Assembly (NCBI GenBank): GCA_001508335.1 | Contig: LGFX01000001.1 | Span: forward strand, 1-64,000 | Direction of reading: 5' to 3' | DNA from: a candidate division TA06 bacterium 32_111 | Lineage (GTDB): Bacteria; Hydrothermota; 32-111 | Length of the DNA: 64,000 nucleotides | In this document: one piece after another, positions 62,079 through 64,000 of the stretch | How positions within the stretch are numbered: the first letter of the stretch is position 1 | Layout of the letters: each line of letters begins with the position of its first letter | The notes under the pieces: generated by a model | What the model was told of the DNA's origin: nothing | Database searches by the model: none | Seen by the model: the letters and a program-made list of their open reading frames with translations, nothing else | Position numbers and translations under genes: made by a program

Positions 62079-63125
62079 ATGAAACCATTCAGTATCAAAT
62101 CCCTTTTTAATTCATTTATATCAAACGATATCGCTATAGACTTAGGAACAGCATCAACTTTAATATACATGAAGAATGAGGGGATAGTATTGAATGAGCC
62201 TTCAGTTGTGGCGATAGATTTAAAGACTAATAAACCTCTTGCCATCGGTTTTCAGGCAAAAGAGATGCTTGGAAAGACACCTCAGGAGATTAAAGCTGTA
62301 AGACCTATGAAGGATGGTGTTATAGCTGATTTTGAGGTTGTAGAGGAGATGTTAAGATATTTTATTACCAAAGTTGAAAAATCGAAAATAATAATAAGAC
62401 CAAGAGTAATAGTATGTGTCCCATCCGGAATAACAGCGGTTGAGATGAGGGCTGTTAGAGATTCAGTTGAGCATTCTGGTGTTAGGGATGTTTTTCTCGT
62501 TTCGGAACCTGTTGCAGCCGCAGTTGGAGTTGGACTTCCAGTTGAAAAACCCAAAGGAAGTATGGTTATAGATATTGGAGGGGGAACAAGTGAGATAGCT
62601 GTAATAGCCCTGAACGGTATAGTAACAAATAACTCTATAAGGGTTGGTGGTGATGAAATGGATGAATCTATAATCCAGTACGTTAAGAAAAACTATAACC
62701 TTCTTATAGGGGAACAAACAACTGAAAAGATAAAAACTACAATAGGTTCAGCATACAAACTTGAAGAAGAACTTGAACTTGAAATAAAAGGGATAGATCT
62801 TGTTGAAGGTATTCCTAAGACTATAAAGTTGACTTCTGAGGAGATAAGGGATGCTTTAAGGGAGCCGGTTTATATGATAGTTTCTGCTATCAAACAGACT
62901 CTTGAAAAAACTCCACCAGAACTGGCATCGGATATTATAGATCAAGGTATAGTTATGACAGGTGGGGGATCCCTTTTAAAAAATTTTGATAAACTTGTTT
63001 CCAAAGAGACTGGATTGAAGGTAACTATACCTGAAAACCCTATAGAGTGTGTTGTCAAAGGAAGCGGAAAGATCCTTGAGAATCTTTCCTTTTATGAAAA
63101 GATCATAATTCAAACATCAAGATAA
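62079..63125 (+). CDS. mreB: Rod-shape actin-like protein MreB
   Basis: 348 residues. IAIDLGTASTLIYMK near 18 (phosphate 1), GSMVIDIGGGTSEIAVIAL near 163 (phosphate 2), MTGGGSLLKNFDKLV near 293 (adenosine). Polymerises under the inner membrane and guides peptidoglycan synthesis, indicating a rod-shaped cell. GGAGG site at 62070. Confidence 0.97.
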   Translation: MKPFSIKSLFNSFISNDIAIDLGTASTLIYMKNEGIVLNEPSVVAIDLKTNKPLAIGFQAKEMLGKTPQEIKAVRPMKDGVIADFEVVEEMLRYFITKVEKSKIIIRPRVIVCVPSGITAVEMRAVRDSVEHSGVRDVFLVSEPVAAAVGVGLPVEKPKGSMVIDIGGGTSEIAVIALNGIVTNNSIRVGGDEMDESIIQYVKKNYNLLIGEQTTEKIKTTIGSAYKLEEELELEIKGIDLVEGIPKTIKLTSEEIRDALREPVYMIVSAIKQTLEKTPPELASDIIDQGIVMTGGGSLLKNFDKLVSKETGLKVTIPENPIECVVKGSGKILENLSFYEKIIIQTSR

Positions 63126-63126
63126 A

Positions 63127-63972
63127 ATGAACTCAAGAAAAAAAATCTTTTTCTTTTCCCTTCTGTTTATCTCTTTTCTTTTAATGATTCTTTCAAACAG
63201 GTTCACTTTCTATTCTTTTAAAAGTGTTCTTCTATATCCCTTAAAACCCTTCAATTTTATTGTCGATTACATTGGATTCACTTTTCAGGATAGAAAAATA
63301 TTCAGGGAAGAAATGGTAACTATATTTCAAAAGAACCTTGAGATAAATAGATTAAAATTCCTTGAATATGAAAATGAAAATTTGAAAAATCTTTTAACGA
63401 TTAAAAATAGATTCAAAGAGGAGTTAATCTTCTCAGAAGTTATTGGACAGGACAAGTTGGCAGGTGAGTTTTTAACTATCGATAAAGGGAAAGTGGATGG
63501 TGTTGAAGAAGGGATGCCTGTTCTATCTTTAAAAGGTATAGTTGGGAAAATAGTTTCGGTTGATAAATACAGTTCCGTTGTTGAGACCTTCAACAACTCG
63601 AATTTCAGAGTTGGGGTTATGGATAGAGAAAAAGAACAGTTTATGTTATGCTATTTTTATAGAACAGGATTTTTGAAAGTTGAAAATGTTAAATATGACT
63701 CTAAATTGAAAATCGGTGACTCAATTTTTACAAGTGGATTTGGTAAAATTTTCCCTGAAAATATACCTGTTGGGAAAATCATCAAGATTGAGGTACTTGA
63801 GGATGGGGATTTTTTTTATGTTGTTGAACCTTTTGAGAATATTTTTTCCATAAAATATGTTTTTCTCATTAAAATGGATAAAGATTTTTATAGAAACAGA
63901 TTCGAAAGAGCAAAGAAAAGAGAGTTAACAAAGTTTGGATGGTACACTATTTACAAAAGGACTTTTGAATGA
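63127..63972 (+). CDS. mreC: Rod-shape protein MreC
   Basis: 281 residues. One N-terminal membrane helix (about 7-24), a coiled coil (about 65-95, NLEINRLKFLEYENENLKNL) and two beta-barrel domains with GKVDGVEEGMPVLSLKGIVGKI near 120. Links MreB to the periplasmic wall machinery. Its last codons overlap mreD. Confidence 0.93.
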   Translation: MNSRKKIFFFSLLFISFLLMILSNRFTFYSFKSVLLYPLKPFNFIVDYIGFTFQDRKIFREEMVTIFQKNLEINRLKFLEYENENLKNLLTIKNRFKEELIFSEVIGQDKLAGEFLTIDKGKVDGVEEGMPVLSLKGIVGKIVSVDKYSSVVETFNNSNFRVGVMDREKEQFMLCYFYRTGFLKVENVKYDSKLKIGDSIFTSGFGKIFPENIPVGKIIKIEVLEDGDFFYVVEPFENIFSIKYVFLIKMDKDFYRNRFERAKKRELTKFGWYTIYKRTFE

Positions 63973-64000
63973 AATATTTTCTTTTAACTATTCTCTCCAT
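63969..64000 (+). CDS. mreD: MreD, start only
   Basis: Only 10 codons (MKYFLLTILS) are in the window, starting at an ATG that overlaps the mreC stop as ATGA. Hydrophobic start and position after mreC indicate MreD. Confidence 0.7.
   Translation, partial: MKYFLLTILS

Overview
The window is a stretch of an AT-rich bacterial chromosome in which nearly every gene lies on the + strand. The organism is a diderm: it has a LptC-LptA-LptB set, LpxL-type lipid acyltransferases, lipoproteins, several PorV/PorQ-like outer-membrane barrels, and proteins ending in FlgD-like or type IX secretion (T9SS)-like sorting domains. This mix, with low GC and a serpin, suggests a FCB-superphylum or WOR-3-type candidate phylum. 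That placement is inference; the window has no rRNA marker.

Region 1 (1-6729) is unlike the rest. It opens with the C-terminal end of a tyrosine recombinase, followed by an attI-like junction and five back-to-back units. Each unit ends in an attC-like inverted-repeat site. I read this as a chromosomal integron with a same-strand integrase and five cassettes: a CPBP (CAAX-like) protease; a glycosidase-fold lipoprotein; a three-gene cassette (DUF6884-like, GIY-YIG-like, polytopic membrane protein); a GNAT acetyltransferase; and two methyltransferases, the second frameshifted. Three of the five sites are preceded by two mini-hairpins.

Region 2 (6730-21700) is accessory chromosome. It holds two membrane acyltransferases, a DUF1232 protein, a nitronate monooxygenase-like enzyme, a DUF523/DUF1722 protein, a Rieske oxygenase, a PAS protein, a PaaK-like ligase, a secreted serpin, a pilin pair, an ABC exporter and a minus-strand protein with 27-residue repeats. 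It includes two long gaps, 6730-7169 and 8960-9520.

Region 3 (21700-41617) is housekeeping and envelope: rpmB; a PorV-like barrel, truB, ribF, rpsO, pnp, an M16 peptidase and dut; an envelope glycolipid block (acyltransferase, glycosyltransferases, deacetylase, UbiA); then queH, a UDG-like protein, a DUF362 ferredoxin, lptC/lptA/lptB and rpoN. Many genes overlap by a few bases, so long operons are likely.

Region 4 (41619-50169) is a cell-surface block: a double OB-fold protein with a FlgD-like tail, two PorV-like barrels, a helix-hairpin-helix protein with a barrel-like body, two secreted PLD-type nucleases and a degenerate 5'-nucleotidase-like protein. I propose it handles extracellular nucleic acid.

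Region 5 (50182-64000) is core metabolism and cell shape: an aldehyde dehydrogenase, nrdR, purC, a radical SAM/DUF2344 fusion, RNase G, gap-pgk-tpiA-secG-rplU-rpmA, a UPF0173 hydrolase, and mreB-mreC with the start of mreD.
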